This document shows positions 30,139-40,765 of a stretch of DNA of 64,000 bases, one piece after another. Position 1 is the first letter of the stretch; the number at the start of each line of letters is the position of its first letter. The stretch is from Tritrichomonas musculus (taxonomy: Eukaryota; Parabasalia; Tritrichomonadida; Tritrichomonadidae), in contig JAPFFF010000015.1 of the NCBI GenBank assembly GCA_039105265.1, positions 2,108,001-2,172,000 on the forward strand. The letters are read 5' to 3'. The translations under genes were made by a program, and so were the position numbers. A model generated the notes under the pieces. It did no database searches and was not told the origin of the DNA. It was given only the letters and a program-made list of their open reading frames with translations.

Positions 30139-31725
30139 ATGGATTACAAGACAAAACAAAGCGGCAATGATATTTTTTTTGAAATCGAATATCATAATGA
30201 TGCTTCTTTCAACCCATTAGAAGATCAATTAGATAAATTTTTTCATTGTTTCCTTGATGCAATAACAAATGAAAACAATGATTTACTCAATAATTTGGTT
30301 AAAGAAAGCTTCAATTTTTTGGAATATAAAAAGGATGACAAACTTCCTTCATTTTGCTTTTCTAATCAGATTTCAAATGCTTTTATCAAATCTTTTCAAA
30401 GTCAATTTTATCAAAACTTGTTTAAATACACAATTTACATTTTTCTAAATATTTATATAGAGAAGTATTGTGTATTTCTTGATGATTTTTTCCCAACTGA
30501 TTTATTTCAACACCTTTGGAATTGCCTTGCTTTTACTGATAGTAATGAATCTCATATGATTATGTATATTATAAAAGTAGCAATGAACAAATCTCAGAGC
30601 TCATTTGCTTATTTTAATGAATTGATTAAAAGGAGCAATTTTTATAGAAGAATAAAAGCTCAATCACGGTTTACAGATGATGAATTTCTAGATTTTATGT
30701 TAGAGTATATTTATATTTCTACTAATAAAATGCAATGCTATATTCCAGAAGGCGATTTTGTTTTATTTTATGTAGCAATACTGAATACCTTGAAGCAAAT
30801 TTTTCCAAATATTCGCGAAAATAGTTTAAACATTCCCTATCACAGGGAAGTAGCATTAAAGCTTATCGACTCATTTCACCAATTATTATTGATGGATTCT
30901 TATGTTTATTTTGATAATAGAAAGCATTTTAAAGAAATTATAAATAAATTCTTTTTATGCAGATTCGTATATATTAAAGACTTCGAAATTTATTTTAAAT
31001 GCATTCGCGTTTTATCATCATTATGTGATAAAAAATATAAAGTTGAAAAAAAAAATCAAGAAGATGGCTCAATTTCATTTGAAACGAAGCACTTTAAGTT
31101 TGATATTTTTATTTCAGGAAATGACATTTACTCCAAATTTATTAACGATTTAAAGCATGCTACAGAAATACCACTGAATTCGCCAAACAATGATATTCCA
31201 GGCCACTTATGCAACATTATTACTCGTTTTTCAAAGCAAATCAATGAAAAAGAATATGGAACTCCTTCCAAAAATAGAAGGGTTAGCATACAATCTCCAT
31301 TCTATGTAATAGTAAAATTCAAAATAGTTTTTGATGTAATTAGTGTCCTTGATAAAAGAGATATAGCATCCAAAGCTAAAGCATGCAAGTTAGCTACCTT
31401 TTTTTTGGAGGGAAAAATAGGATTGATCAGCCAAATATTAAATCAAAATATTATTTCTAGTGTTGCTTCTCTAATTGAATCCGACGACATTTTGCTGATG
31501 AAAGTTGCATTAAAATTCTTTTGTAAATTGGCTGATCTATGCTCAAAAGTGAGATTTGAATATAATATACAATTAGATATTAATAATTGTAATTTAACTA
31601 ATTTAATTGACGATATCATTTATGGAGACGATGAACGCTACAAAGATATCGTAGACTTGGCTCAGGCAACTAAGGCATTAATTATCCAAAATATATTCAG
31701 AACTGCTAATCCTTCAGCAAATTAA
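30139..31725 (+). CDS. Unrecognised 528-aa helical protein
   Basis: ATG 30139 to TAA. The chain is helical and rich in Phe, Ile and Asn, with no signal peptide or convincing transmembrane helix (one hydrophobic helix YTIYIFLNIYI near 97-107 is short). The last third (SKAKACKLATFFLEGKIGLI, LLMKVALKFFCKLADLCSKV) looks like armadillo-type repeats. The family is probably one of the expanded trichomonad-specific ARM-like sets, and the decayed fragment at 20.5 kb may be related. No catalytic motif. Codon bias is less pronounced than in TOR or RPS9, consistent with low expression. Confidence 0.7.
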   Translation: MDYKTKQSGNDIFFEIEYHNDASFNPLEDQLDKFFHCFLDAITNENNDLLNNLVKESFNFLEYKKDDKLPSFCFSNQISNAFIKSFQSQFYQNLFKYTIYIFLNIYIEKYCVFLDDFFPTDLFQHLWNCLAFTDSNESHMIMYIIKVAMNKSQSSFAYFNELIKRSNFYRRIKAQSRFTDDEFLDFMLEYIYISTNKMQCYIPEGDFVLFYVAILNTLKQIFPNIRENSLNIPYHREVALKLIDSFHQLLLMDSYVYFDNRKHFKEIINKFFLCRFVYIKDFEIYFKCIRVLSSLCDKKYKVEKKNQEDGSISFETKHFKFDIFISGNDIYSKFINDLKHATEIPLNSPNNDIPGHLCNIITRFSKQINEKEYGTPSKNRRVSIQSPFYVIVKFKIVFDVISVLDKRDIASKAKACKLATFFLEGKIGLISQILNQNIISSVASLIESDDILLMKVALKFFCKLADLCSKVRFEYNIQLDINNCNLTNLIDDIIYGDDERYKDIVDLAQATKALIIQNIFRTANPSAN

Positions 31726-32083
31726 GAACTTTTTTTGATTTCGCTATCATGTAGATTATTGATCTGTTTTTATTGAATAAAGCTTTTGCTCATTATTTTT
31801 TTTATTAATATTTAATAAATCATCATTGGAATTTAAATAAAAAGTGTATTCGCATGTTCCAAAGAAAGATCAATCCAATGCTAGTTTTTATAAGCCCAAT
31901 TTTTAAACATATTGTAAAATTTTTTTATGTTCACAAAAACTGAAGATCAGCACTTTATCAAATTTTGAATATGAATTTCTTTCAAAAAAAGTATTGTTTT
32001 CAAACTCAATCAAAAAATTAAATAAAAAGTTTTTTCTCACAAAATTTTAAAAGTGATACTTGAAAAAGTTAGGGGAATATTAA
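31726..32083. other. Spacer upstream of TOR
   Basis: 358 bp of AT-rich sequence. Two copies of AAAAAGTT lie near 32026-32033 and at 32063-32070, the second within 20 bp of the TOR ATG. No ORF or RNA gene. Confidence 0.45.
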
Positions 32084-35000
32084 ATGAATTTAACTGAACT
32101 TATTATTCCCACCAATTATGAAGAAATGATTAAAACATATCATTTATATTATCATTCTTTTTACCTCGAAATGATTCGAATGAGCAATGCTAATCTCAAC
32201 GATTACGTAAATAAGTTTTTGGACGTTGTTACGCAGTTGGCTAAATCTAGAGGATATCAAAATGCAATTCGTTCATCTATTGGAATCCTAGCTCTTTATC
32301 GTTTTGGATATAATGATTTTGGTAAAATTAGTCAAATTTTTGATTGTCTCCTTCCACAAACAGATACTGAATCGGTAAAATTTACTAGTTGGTGTGCTGG
32401 ACAATTGATTCACCATCCTAATCTTGAACAATCACGCTATGTTTCACATTTATTTACACGTTTAATGCAATGGGCAAGATCAAAAGGAAGAAGAGCAAGG
32501 CCACTTGCTGCAGCATATTTATTTGATGCATTATCAACAAGAGCAGGCAGTAGTGCTGTTTGTTTTTTACTTCAACTTCAATCAACTATATGCCAACTTG
32601 CTTCACATACTTCAACCCGTGTGCTTAAAGTAACCGCTAAAGCGATTCGTACATTTACCAGGACAATTATTCGATACGGTAGATCGGATCTTGAAGATTA
32701 CATGACTTTTTTATTTCATTTATCTACTCAAATGCTTTCATTGTACGATCCAATTCGAAAATATGCCGCACTTCTGATTATCCAAAGTCTTATTGAAAGT
32801 TATCCCGATTTCTTTCCATCTCGATTTCTAATGCTTTTTTCTTTAATTCAGGATGCTTGTTATGATAGCCCATTACTTGTTCAAGGAGAAGCTTATGTTG
32901 TATGCGCAAGCTTGTCTCTTGTTGATAGCAAAATGTTTCTTGATTCAGTTGCCGACGAATTATTTGAAAAAACCGAAGAAGTCCTTCTAGAATTCCCAGT
33001 TGATGTAGTAAATTCTCTTTGTCTCATGTGCCAAAAAGTACCAGTTTATATGGAAGATCGAATTGATGATATGAAACAATTTGTGAATCAATTAACTGCT
33101 GAACCAAATGCAGCATTCATTTTATTGACAGGAATAATAAATTCATTTGGTGAAAAAGCTCTTCCATTTGATCAAGAAGTGATTTCAATGTTATTAAAAA
33201 CACCAATGACGTTGGAATTCAGGGACTTTATTGTTGCAGCTGCAAAATACCCAAATGTTTTACCTAGTAATTTACTGACAGAAAGGCTTATTGAAAATCT
33301 TAAGGGAATTGATCCATCAATCGCTATTTCCATTATTTCAGATTCATCTAGTAACGCTTTTTCAGATCACATTCTACTTTTTGATGCATTAACTGTTCTT
33401 TTGTCATCCCCCGATATTGAAATACGAATTACAGTTCCAAAAGCTATGTTTAATATTCACAAACATTGCGCACCAACTATTTCAAATGATTCATTTTTAA
33501 CTATACTATTGCAAGAAGTTATGTATGATCACTCTTTTTATGTCCGAGCTGGTATTTTAGGTGTTTTAAGAGATAAGTGTGATCGATCATTTGCAACTCC
33601 AGAATTCATGAAATTTTTCAAAATTTTTTCTCATGATGATTCTTCATCTGTACGCCAAATTTCATATCAAATTATTGAAAAGCTCTCTCCATATAACCCA
33701 ATAGCTGCTTCATCGATCATGCATACGGCTATCCTTGATGCCTTCTTTATTATTCGTAATGACTCAAGTATTCGGACTCGTTCTAGAATAGCTAAAACTC
33801 TTCCTTTTATGATGAAGGCCACTAAAAAGACTTTGAAAACATATACAGGTGGTTTTATGGATATTGCAATGCAAGTATTTGAAGACCATTTAGAACAAAA
33901 GGCATTTGAAAACTTTCTTGAAGTTAGTGCTTACAATTCCTTCCTAATCGGAATTATTGAAGCAATGTCTCTAATCGCTCCAATAGATCCAGATACAATT
34001 TCATGCAAGGCCGATTTCTTCATTCCTATTCTTTGTTCATTCTTAAATCCAGATACAAATCGGCAACTGGCATTATCAATATTAAATTTACTCTTGGTTC
34101 TTTTAAGTCCCCCAGCATCAACGCTTGCATACCGCGCACAGACTGCTCAAATTATTGGTTCTTGCTCATCTTTCTTAGCTGCAACACACTCAAGAAAAGT
34201 TCGAATCGCAATTCTGAAAGTTTTTGGTGTAACTGGTGTTCTTGAATTTCATAATAGGCCTCCATCTAAAGTTTGCAGGAAACCTGAAAATATTGATGAC
34301 TCGCTTGTTCGACAATTCTTCCATCCTAAAAAAGATATCGAAGGAACCCTTGATGATTCTCTCCTTTTGGATTCAGCTACATCAAATCAATATTATAATG
34401 CTGTTGTTGCAAACTCTCTTCTCGAAATTTTCAAAGATGAAAGTCTGAAAGATTTTTATACTGATGCGGTTCACAGTCTTGTACTTGTTTTAAGTCATCC
34501 AAAAATGTACATGCTTATTTATTTTGATTCATTTTTAGCCAGATTTCTCGAAGTGATGGAAACAGCAACAACCAGCCTAATGAAAATTTATCTACCTGAA
34601 TTTTCAAGTTTAATCTTAAATTCGCAACAAAATACAATACCATTTCTTGAAAGAAGTTTAAAACTAATACGCGATCGTTTTTGTACTGAACTCGCCTCTC
34701 AATTCATTGGTGTGATTAATTCATTTTTAACAGTTATTCGTGATGGTTTTTCACCATATGCCTCAGAAACAATTTGTTTACTTATTTCTTGTTTAGATAC
34801 CGCTAAAACTTCAAATAAAGATGTTTCCAAAATGGTAATGCTCGCTTTCTCAAAACTTGGTATTTTTGCAAATGATTTGCTTTACATGATTGTGCCAAAT
34901 GTTTGTGATGTTGTTGAATGTAAGCAAGCATTAGAGCCAGTTCGTCTATTCGCTCTTGAAACTTTAGAGATATTAAATAAACATGTTGACTTATTTGCAT

Positions 35001-38000
35001 TCCTGGGACCCATTATGCGGGCAACAACAATAGGTCTTAACTATCCCAATGGAAAATTGGCTAAGCAATCAATGAATCTTTTTATTTCAATTTTGAAAGC
35101 CCAAGGATCATCATTTCTACCACATGCGCAAACAGTTTTAGATATGATCTGTTTAAATCAAATGGAAACAGACGAGCTTAGGCAAGTAGTTAAAGATATT
35201 AAAAGCGGAGTATACTCGAATCATTTCACTCCACAAATTAAGGTTGATAATAAAAAGCAGTTTGTCAGTCGTCGAGCACCACAACCTTCTGCACATAATC
35301 ACGTTTTCAGCGAAGATGCAATTACAGAGCGAATCTTAACTCCAAATTTGGGACTTGGAAGACAACTTGAAGCATGGTTAAGATCATTTATTTTGGCTGT
35401 TATTTCGAATTCTCCATCAACTCCAATTCGAATATGTTCAACATTAGCCACTGCACATTTTCCGCTTGCATTGAAGTTATTTAATTCTGCCTTTTTGAGT
35501 TGCTGGCGAGAAATTGGAGAAAGGGGTCGAAAACAGCTAATTAAAAGTTTTCATGAGCTTATTTTGGCAACTGAAGAGAGTGGAACTATTGTTCATGAGA
35601 TAATTAATTTATTAGTATTTATGCATAAAATCGAAGAACCCTTAGATATTCCACACAATGATCTAATTAATGCTTCTCTTCAATGTGGAGGTTCAGCATT
35701 TGCCCTACTTCTTCAAGAAAAAATGCTTGAAAATAAAGATGCTGGAAATCGAACGTCGTCTGCTGATGTGTTAAAGCTCATTGACATTTACATTCAACTT
35801 GGAAACTGGCCCAATGCCATTGGCATGTGGCAGAAGCGAAAATTGAATGACTCGTCATTCAAAGATTCTGATACGTTATCAAAATTGGGAATGTGGGATC
35901 AAGTCATGCCTATTTATGAAGAAAAGTTCAATCGAATGAAAGACTTTGATTCATTTGTTGGCCTAGTTCAATCCTTAGCATCGATGGCCATGTGGACCAA
36001 ATTAATGTCATATTATGATGTTTTTAAACGTCTCAAAATTCACCAAAAGAAGCAACTTGCTACTCATTTTTCAGAGGCATGCTTGCATCTCAAAGATTGG
36101 GAATCATTAAGTGATATTCTACAATATTCGCCTGATGATTCCTCCCAATGCATTGCATTGATAGCATTAAATGCCCTTCATCAAGGTGATTTTGAAAAGG
36201 CTGAATCATATGTTGAGAAAGGATTTTCATTAATTGCTTCAAGGCCGATAACTTTTTGGACAGAAAATAAAACGGTTAGAAGGAACACCATGCTAGATTG
36301 TCAAAACCTGATCGAAATTAATGAAATGAAGATGTGGCTTCGAAATCAAAATCGAAAGAATATTGTAGATGTATGGAATGAAAGGTTAAAAACAACGCCA
36401 CGTGATTTTGATCTCTGGTTTAGTATCATATCAAACCGATTATCCTTAATTCAAATCCAAGATAATAATCTCATCAAACTTTTTCAATTAAAGAGTGTTA
36501 CATTAGGCACCAAAATGCATTTAAGTGCATTTGATAATCTATTTCCACTATTTGACTTTGCAACAGCGCCTGATCTTTACAAAGTTTGTTGTGTTGTTGC
36601 ACATTGGTATGTTGGAGAGAAGCAACGAGCATTAGAAGAGATGGAAGAGCTTACAGTGAGTGTTACTGGTGATTTAAAGCAGAAGTGCCAATTTTTCTAT
36701 GCTAATTGGTTATTAGAATTAGATGATTCATACGAATCATTAAAAAAGGCATATGCCCATCTAGCCAAGTCGATTACTAGTAAATCGACACCACTACTCA
36801 ATCAAGCTCAACTTGAAAAGATAGAAACGGCTCCACTCTTGAGTGATCTAGTATCACCAGAAAAAACAAGTCAAACGCAACTAAGTCCAACCACATCAAC
36901 CACCAAAATACATAAACAACCAACATTTACTGGTCTTCAATACATTCTTCCGACCCAGATTATTGAAGAGCTCACTACTAATATTATGAGTATTGAAATG
37001 TTGAGGAAGTGGAGCGATGTCAACGTTGCATTAGCAAGTCATAATGATTCCAATCTGACATTATACGTAACTAATGCAATCGATGCCTTAACGCAATGTG
37101 CCACCCTTTCGCCATCATTTCCAGACGTAGTTTTACTTTTGAATCTTTTCTTTGAACATGCAGACATCAATGATGTTTTCAATTCAACGGCTCACAACAG
37201 TATTGAAAAGATACAACCGAAACTACTTCTTAAAGCATCACCTCAGCTTCTCGTTCAACTTTCTCATCCTTCAAAAGAAGTCGCAGACTTCATCCACAAC
37301 ATTATTTACAAATTGCTGCTTGACCATTATCACGGACTGATTTTTAGTCTGATAATAATGACGAAGTCAAAGAATGTTAACCGTGCAAAAGCTGCCCAAG
37401 AGATTCTTAACGAGTTCTTGTTGGCTATGCCTGAAGTTTACAACGAAGTAACTTTGATAAGAAAAACTTTGCTCCGTGTAACCGTAACATGGCACGAATA
37501 CGTCCTACAGAAAATTGTCGATGTTTTCGACTTCGCTGCAAGTCGCCAATATGACAAAATGTATTCAACGTTGGTATCAATTCAAGAGCTCAGTTCACCT
37601 TCGAAGGCCAAATGTTTAATGCACAAGCAATTCCAGAAAAAATATGGAAACCATTTGACAACACTCGAAAGACTGCTAAACGTATTCAAGCCTGAAGATA
37701 AAAATTTCATGTCACAAGTCACATCATGGTGCCAAACTGTTCAATCTTTACTACGTGAAGATTTGAATAGTATCAAAATGATTCAATTATCGGCGGTGTG
37801 CCCTGAATTGTACGATAAGACACACTTTTATTTGGCCATTCCTGGAACTTATCGGCCAAATAAACCTGTAATTAGAATTGAATACTTCGTCGGTCAGTTC
37901 TCGGTTTATGCTTCAAAACAACAACCAAAAGATGTCGTTATTAAAGGTGAGGATGGAAACTTTTATCAATATCTGTTGAAGGGTCATGAAGATCTTCGAT

Positions 38001-38986
38001 TAGATGAACGTATTATGCAATTCTTCAGAATGATTAATTCATTCTTGAGAAAAGAAGCTTGCTTTAATGCTAATGTTATTCAAATTATTAGCGTAATTCC
38101 ATTGAGCGTCGCGCATGGTCTTGTGCAATGGGTTCCTGGAACAGAAACAATGAGAAATATCATTGAAAATCAAAGAAAAAAGCATGGATTTGATCCAATG
38201 CTTGAGTATTCTTTATGTGATGATTATGGTTGTTATTATACTCCATACGATTATTTAAGACCAATCCAAAAAATGCAATTGCTTGAAAGAGTATTTAAAG
38301 AAACATCCGATTCTGATATTGCTGACTCTTTTTGGCTGATGGCTCCATCAGCTGAGCAATGGTTAAAGAAAATTGATACTTTTTCCATTACTACAGCTAT
38401 AACTTCCGCTGTAGGTTATATAATTGGCCTTGGCGATCGTCATCCTTCAAATTTACTTATTGATACTGTAACAGGAAAAGTCGTTCATATCGATTTCGGC
38501 GATTGCTTTGAAAAGGCTGCATTAAGAAAGTATCTTCCTGAAGTGGTTCCTTTCAGACTGACCAGAATGATGGTTAAGGCTATGGGAGCTGTAGGAGTTG
38601 ATGGAATTTTTATGACTTCCTTCGTTAATATGCTTAATTTATTATGCGAAAATAATAGAGTATTGATTATGGTTCTTTCTATTTTCGTGCATGAGCCACT
38701 CGTTGACCCTGAAGATCAAACAGCTCAAGAAATTCTATTATCTAAAGCAACAACAACAGGAAGTATTGTAGATAAAGGAAGAGTTTTCATTGCAGAAAGT
38801 TCTCTTGAAAAAACAGTCAGTAGCTCAGTAGAAATGAGAAAAAGAGTTAGCCAGAAATTAAACGGAAACGATCCTGATATTGGACTACACTTAAATGTTG
38901 AAGAACAAGCATCTAGATTAATCCAGGCTGCTACTGATACATATCACTTAAGCAAAATGTACAGTGGATGGTGTCCATTTTGGTGA
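32084..38986 (+). CDS. TOR: TOR (target of rapamycin) serine/threonine kinase
   Basis: 2300 residues in one uninterrupted frame from ATG 32084, near the usual ~2450-2550. HEAT repeats fill roughly residues 1-1150, the FAT helical domain ~1180-1790 (MAMWTKLMSYYDVFKRLKIH), an FRB-like bundle ~1795-1900 beginning RVTVTWHEY, the PI3K-like kinase domain from ~1920 (RIEYFVGQFSVYASKQQPKD), with catalytic GLGDRHPSNLLID (~2114), metal-binding HIDFGDCFE (~2134) and FRLTRMM, and a C-terminal FATC ending YSGWCPFW. The kinase motifs identify TOR rather than ATM/ATR/DNA-PK. It is the catalytic core of TORC1/TORC2, coupling nutrients to growth. The FRB positions that contact rapamycin-FKBP12 appear changed (see findings). 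Confidence 0.97.
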   Translation: MNLTELIIPTNYEEMIKTYHLYYHSFYLEMIRMSNANLNDYVNKFLDVVTQLAKSRGYQNAIRSSIGILALYRFGYNDFGKISQIFDCLLPQTDTESVKFTSWCAGQLIHHPNLEQSRYVSHLFTRLMQWARSKGRRARPLAAAYLFDALSTRAGSSAVCFLLQLQSTICQLASHTSTRVLKVTAKAIRTFTRTIIRYGRSDLEDYMTFLFHLSTQMLSLYDPIRKYAALLIIQSLIESYPDFFPSRFLMLFSLIQDACYDSPLLVQGEAYVVCASLSLVDSKMFLDSVADELFEKTEEVLLEFPVDVVNSLCLMCQKVPVYMEDRIDDMKQFVNQLTAEPNAAFILLTGIINSFGEKALPFDQEVISMLLKTPMTLEFRDFIVAAAKYPNVLPSNLLTERLIENLKGIDPSIAISIISDSSSNAFSDHILLFDALTVLLSSPDIEIRITVPKAMFNIHKHCAPTISNDSFLTILLQEVMYDHSFYVRAGILGVLRDKCDRSFATPEFMKFFKIFSHDDSSSVRQISYQIIEKLSPYNPIAASSIMHTAILDAFFIIRNDSSIRTRSRIAKTLPFMMKATKKTLKTYTGGFMDIAMQVFEDHLEQKAFENFLEVSAYNSFLIGIIEAMSLIAPIDPDTISCKADFFIPILCSFLNPDTNRQLALSILNLLLVLLSPPASTLAYRAQTAQIIGSCSSFLAATHSRKVRIAILKVFGVTGVLEFHNRPPSKVCRKPENIDDSLVRQFFHPKKDIEGTLDDSLLLDSATSNQYYNAVVANSLLEIFKDESLKDFYTDAVHSLVLVLSHPKMYMLIYFDSFLARFLEVMETATTSLMKIYLPEFSSLILNSQQNTIPFLERSLKLIRDRFCTELASQFIGVINSFLTVIRDGFSPYASETICLLISCLDTAKTSNKDVSKMVMLAFSKLGIFANDLLYMIVPNVCDVVECKQALEPVRLFALETLEILNKHVDLFAFLGPIMRATTIGLNYPNGKLAKQSMNLFISILKAQGSSFLPHAQTVLDMICLNQMETDELRQVVKDIKSGVYSNHFTPQIKVDNKKQFVSRRAPQPSAHNHVFSEDAITERILTPNLGLGRQLEAWLRSFILAVISNSPSTPIRICSTLATAHFPLALKLFNSAFLSCWREIGERGRKQLIKSFHELILATEESGTIVHEIINLLVFMHKIEEPLDIPHNDLINASLQCGGSAFALLLQEKMLENKDAGNRTSSADVLKLIDIYIQLGNWPNAIGMWQKRKLNDSSFKDSDTLSKLGMWDQVMPIYEEKFNRMKDFDSFVGLVQSLASMAMWTKLMSYYDVFKRLKIHQKKQLATHFSEACLHLKDWESLSDILQYSPDDSSQCIALIALNALHQGDFEKAESYVEKGFSLIASRPITFWTENKTVRRNTMLDCQNLIEINEMKMWLRNQNRKNIVDVWNERLKTTPRDFDLWFSIISNRLSLIQIQDNNLIKLFQLKSVTLGTKMHLSAFDNLFPLFDFATAPDLYKVCCVVAHWYVGEKQRALEEMEELTVSVTGDLKQKCQFFYANWLLELDDSYESLKKAYAHLAKSITSKSTPLLNQAQLEKIETAPLLSDLVSPEKTSQTQLSPTTSTTKIHKQPTFTGLQYILPTQIIEELTTNIMSIEMLRKWSDVNVALASHNDSNLTLYVTNAIDALTQCATLSPSFPDVVLLLNLFFEHADINDVFNSTAHNSIEKIQPKLLLKASPQLLVQLSHPSKEVADFIHNIIYKLLLDHYHGLIFSLIIMTKSKNVNRAKAAQEILNEFLLAMPEVYNEVTLIRKTLLRVTVTWHEYVLQKIVDVFDFAASRQYDKMYSTLVSIQELSSPSKAKCLMHKQFQKKYGNHLTTLERLLNVFKPEDKNFMSQVTSWCQTVQSLLREDLNSIKMIQLSAVCPELYDKTHFYLAIPGTYRPNKPVIRIEYFVGQFSVYASKQQPKDVVIKGEDGNFYQYLLKGHEDLRLDERIMQFFRMINSFLRKEACFNANVIQIISVIPLSVAHGLVQWVPGTETMRNIIENQRKKHGFDPMLEYSLCDDYGCYYTPYDYLRPIQKMQLLERVFKETSDSDIADSFWLMAPSAEQWLKKIDTFSITTAITSAVGYIIGLGDRHPSNLLIDTVTGKVVHIDFGDCFEKAALRKYLPEVVPFRLTRMMVKAMGAVGVDGIFMTSFVNMLNLLCENNRVLIMVLSIFVHEPLVDPEDQTAQEILLSKATTTGSIVDKGRVFIAESSLEKTVSSSVEMRKRVSQKLNGNDPDIGLHLNVEEQASRLIQAATDTYHLSKMYSGWCPFW

Positions 38987-39210
38987 AAATCTTTAATTTT
39001 TTTTTTTTTAATTCCAATTCATTTTTACTATTTCTAACTTTCTATCATCCTTGTTTGAGATTAATATTATTTATTATTTATTTTGTTAAAAAACATATAT
39101 ATTCTAATTTTCTTTTTTTTTTAATTACTTGTAAATATTTTATGAGATATGTAATATATATTTGCTAATGAGGTTCTGGTATTATTCGGTAAAATTGGAT
39201 AAAGTGGATA

Positions 39211-40002
39211 TAGGTCGGCCAGAATAACGAGTATTGTCAAAAATAATAAAAAAACGTAGGAATATCTTCTATTTGATATATAATATTATATGATATCTAC
39301 ATATTCTGTTTACCAAGTTTCATCCAATTTCTTGAGTTGAGTTTTGTGAAATTTATGTTTTTTCTTTAAAATAAAAAATATTAATATATCCTATAATTAT
39401 CATAAAAAAAGATAATCATTTATGTTTATCTATATCTATAATATTATATTAAATTTAGTATAATCATTAATAAATAAATATTTATTTTGTTTAACATTAA
39501 AAAAGCATTTTTAAAAATCCCAAAATTCAATTCTTTTTGAAAAAGTTTGGGATAATTTCCTTTAAGATTTTCTTCTTCTTTTTCATTTTTAAGTCGACTT
39601 TTGTTGTTATATAGGTTTTTATAATATAATAAAATAAAAATAAAAAGGAAATTTGATTTTCTATTTTTTCTTAGTTTGTATTAAATTTTTTCCATCAATT
39701 CACTGATGAATAATAAATATTTCTAAATTATTATTATATATATATATTATATATATAGTTTATAAATAAAGAAAAAAATAAAATAACATTTAAATTTAAT
39801 ATATAGCAGGATATAATTATTTTAAATTCAAATTTCAAAAAAAATAATGATAAAAAAAAAATCCAACTCAAGAATTTCCACCAAATTTAGATATTTTCTT
39901 AATCATATGTTCATGAAACAAATATATAAGTTTGTGAAGTTTCTAGCCTTTTTTAAAATTTCGCTTTGTGTTTTGAACAAATACGTTATTTTGGCCGACC
40001 TA
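39211..40002. mobile_element. ~790-bp foldback/MITE-like element with TA target duplication
   Basis: Ends are inverted repeats: 39210-39229 (ATAGGTCGGCCAGAATAACG) versus 39984-40003, 19 of 20 identical when reverse-complemented. TA dinucleotides flank both ends (39209-39210 and 40003-40004), as for Tc1/mariner-type elements. Sub-terminal inverted similarity continues for ~140 bp in each arm (for example TTTCTTGAGTTGA on the left and CAACTCAAGAATTTCC on the right), so single strands could fold back. The interior is AT-rich and non-coding. It fills most of the 1.2-kb spacer between TOR and the first RPS9 gene and ends about 190 bp before the RPS9 ATG. Confidence 0.65.
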
Positions 40003-40119
40003 TAAGTCGGATTGAGGAATCTTCAATTTAAATCTAGATTTTATTTTAAATACTTTACAAATACTAACCGTAAAGAGATTTATATAGATTTGACCATTAC
40101 GATTAGATATTAAATGGCC

Positions 40120-40195
40120 AATAACCGATTTATTAAGGTAAATGAATTTGTTAATAAAAACGGTTTTGGCCGACCCTTTCATCCTTTTATTCTAA
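40120..40195 (+). promoter_or_regulatory. Promoter of RPS9 copy 1, blocks shared with copy 2
   Basis: Two blocks are conserved between the otherwise different upstream regions of the two RPS9 genes: AATAACCGATTT-A-TTAAGGT at 40120-40139, and GGTTTTGGCCGACC at 40162-40175. The second is followed by CCTTTCATCCTTTTATTC just before the ATG. CCTTT next to the start site resembles the M5 core element described in Trichomonas vaginalis, and TCATCC is a plausible initiator. AACCG is Myb-site-like. Function is inferred from conservation and position. Confidence 0.55.
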
Positions 40196-40765
40196 ATGAC
40201 AAGCCATAACTTCGGCCGTACTTTCAAAAAACCACAACGTCCATACGAAAAGGAACGTATCCACAATGAACTCAGATTTGTCGGTGAATATGGTTTGAAG
40301 AACAAGCGTGAACTTTGGCGTGTCCATTATACCTTGGCAAAGATCCGTAAAGCCGCCCGTAATCTTCTTACACTTCCAGAGAACGATACCAAACGTATTT
40401 TCGAAGGTAATGCCCTTTTGAACCGTCTTTCAAAACTCGGAGTTCTTGATGAAAGCCATCAAAAACTCGATTATGTTCTTTCATTAACCGCTAACGATCT
40501 TCTTGATCGCCGTCTTCAAACACAAGTTCACAGGAACGCCCTTGCCAAATCAGTCCACCATTCTCGTGCATTGATTTCCCAACGTCATATTGCAGTTAAC
40601 GACCAACTTGTCAACCAACCAGCATTTCTTGTTTGGAAAGAAAACGAAGGAGCTATCCAATATGCCAAGAGCTCAGTTTATGCTGATGAACGCAAGAAGG
40701 GACGTAAGGCTCGTCTAAGGATCAAGAACGCCAACAAGAAGACAGAGAAAGAAGATTCTGAGTAA
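40196..40765 (+). CDS. RPS9: Small-subunit ribosomal protein uS4 (RPS9), copy 1
   Basis: 189 residues from ATG 40196, the standard length for eukaryotic S9e/uS4. The S4 RNA-binding domain is visible (RRLQTQVHRNALAKSVHHSR, ISQRHIAVNDQLVNQPAFLV) with a basic C-terminal tail ending in KKTEKEDSE. It binds 18S rRNA in the 40S body near the mRNA entry channel and helps decoding fidelity. The protein is identical to copy 2 at 56425-56994, which lies in the opposite orientation 16 kb away. Codon use is strongly biased (CGT, AAG, TTC-rich), marking high expression, and GC is far above neighbours. The stop overlaps TAAAATAAA, and TAAA is the known trichomonad cleavage/poly(A) signal. Confidence 0.97.
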   Translation: MTSHNFGRTFKKPQRPYEKERIHNELRFVGEYGLKNKRELWRVHYTLAKIRKAARNLLTLPENDTKRIFEGNALLNRLSKLGVLDESHQKLDYVLSLTANDLLDRRLQTQVHRNALAKSVHHSRALISQRHIAVNDQLVNQPAFLVWKENEGAIQYAKSSVYADERKKGRKARLRIKNANKKTEKEDSE

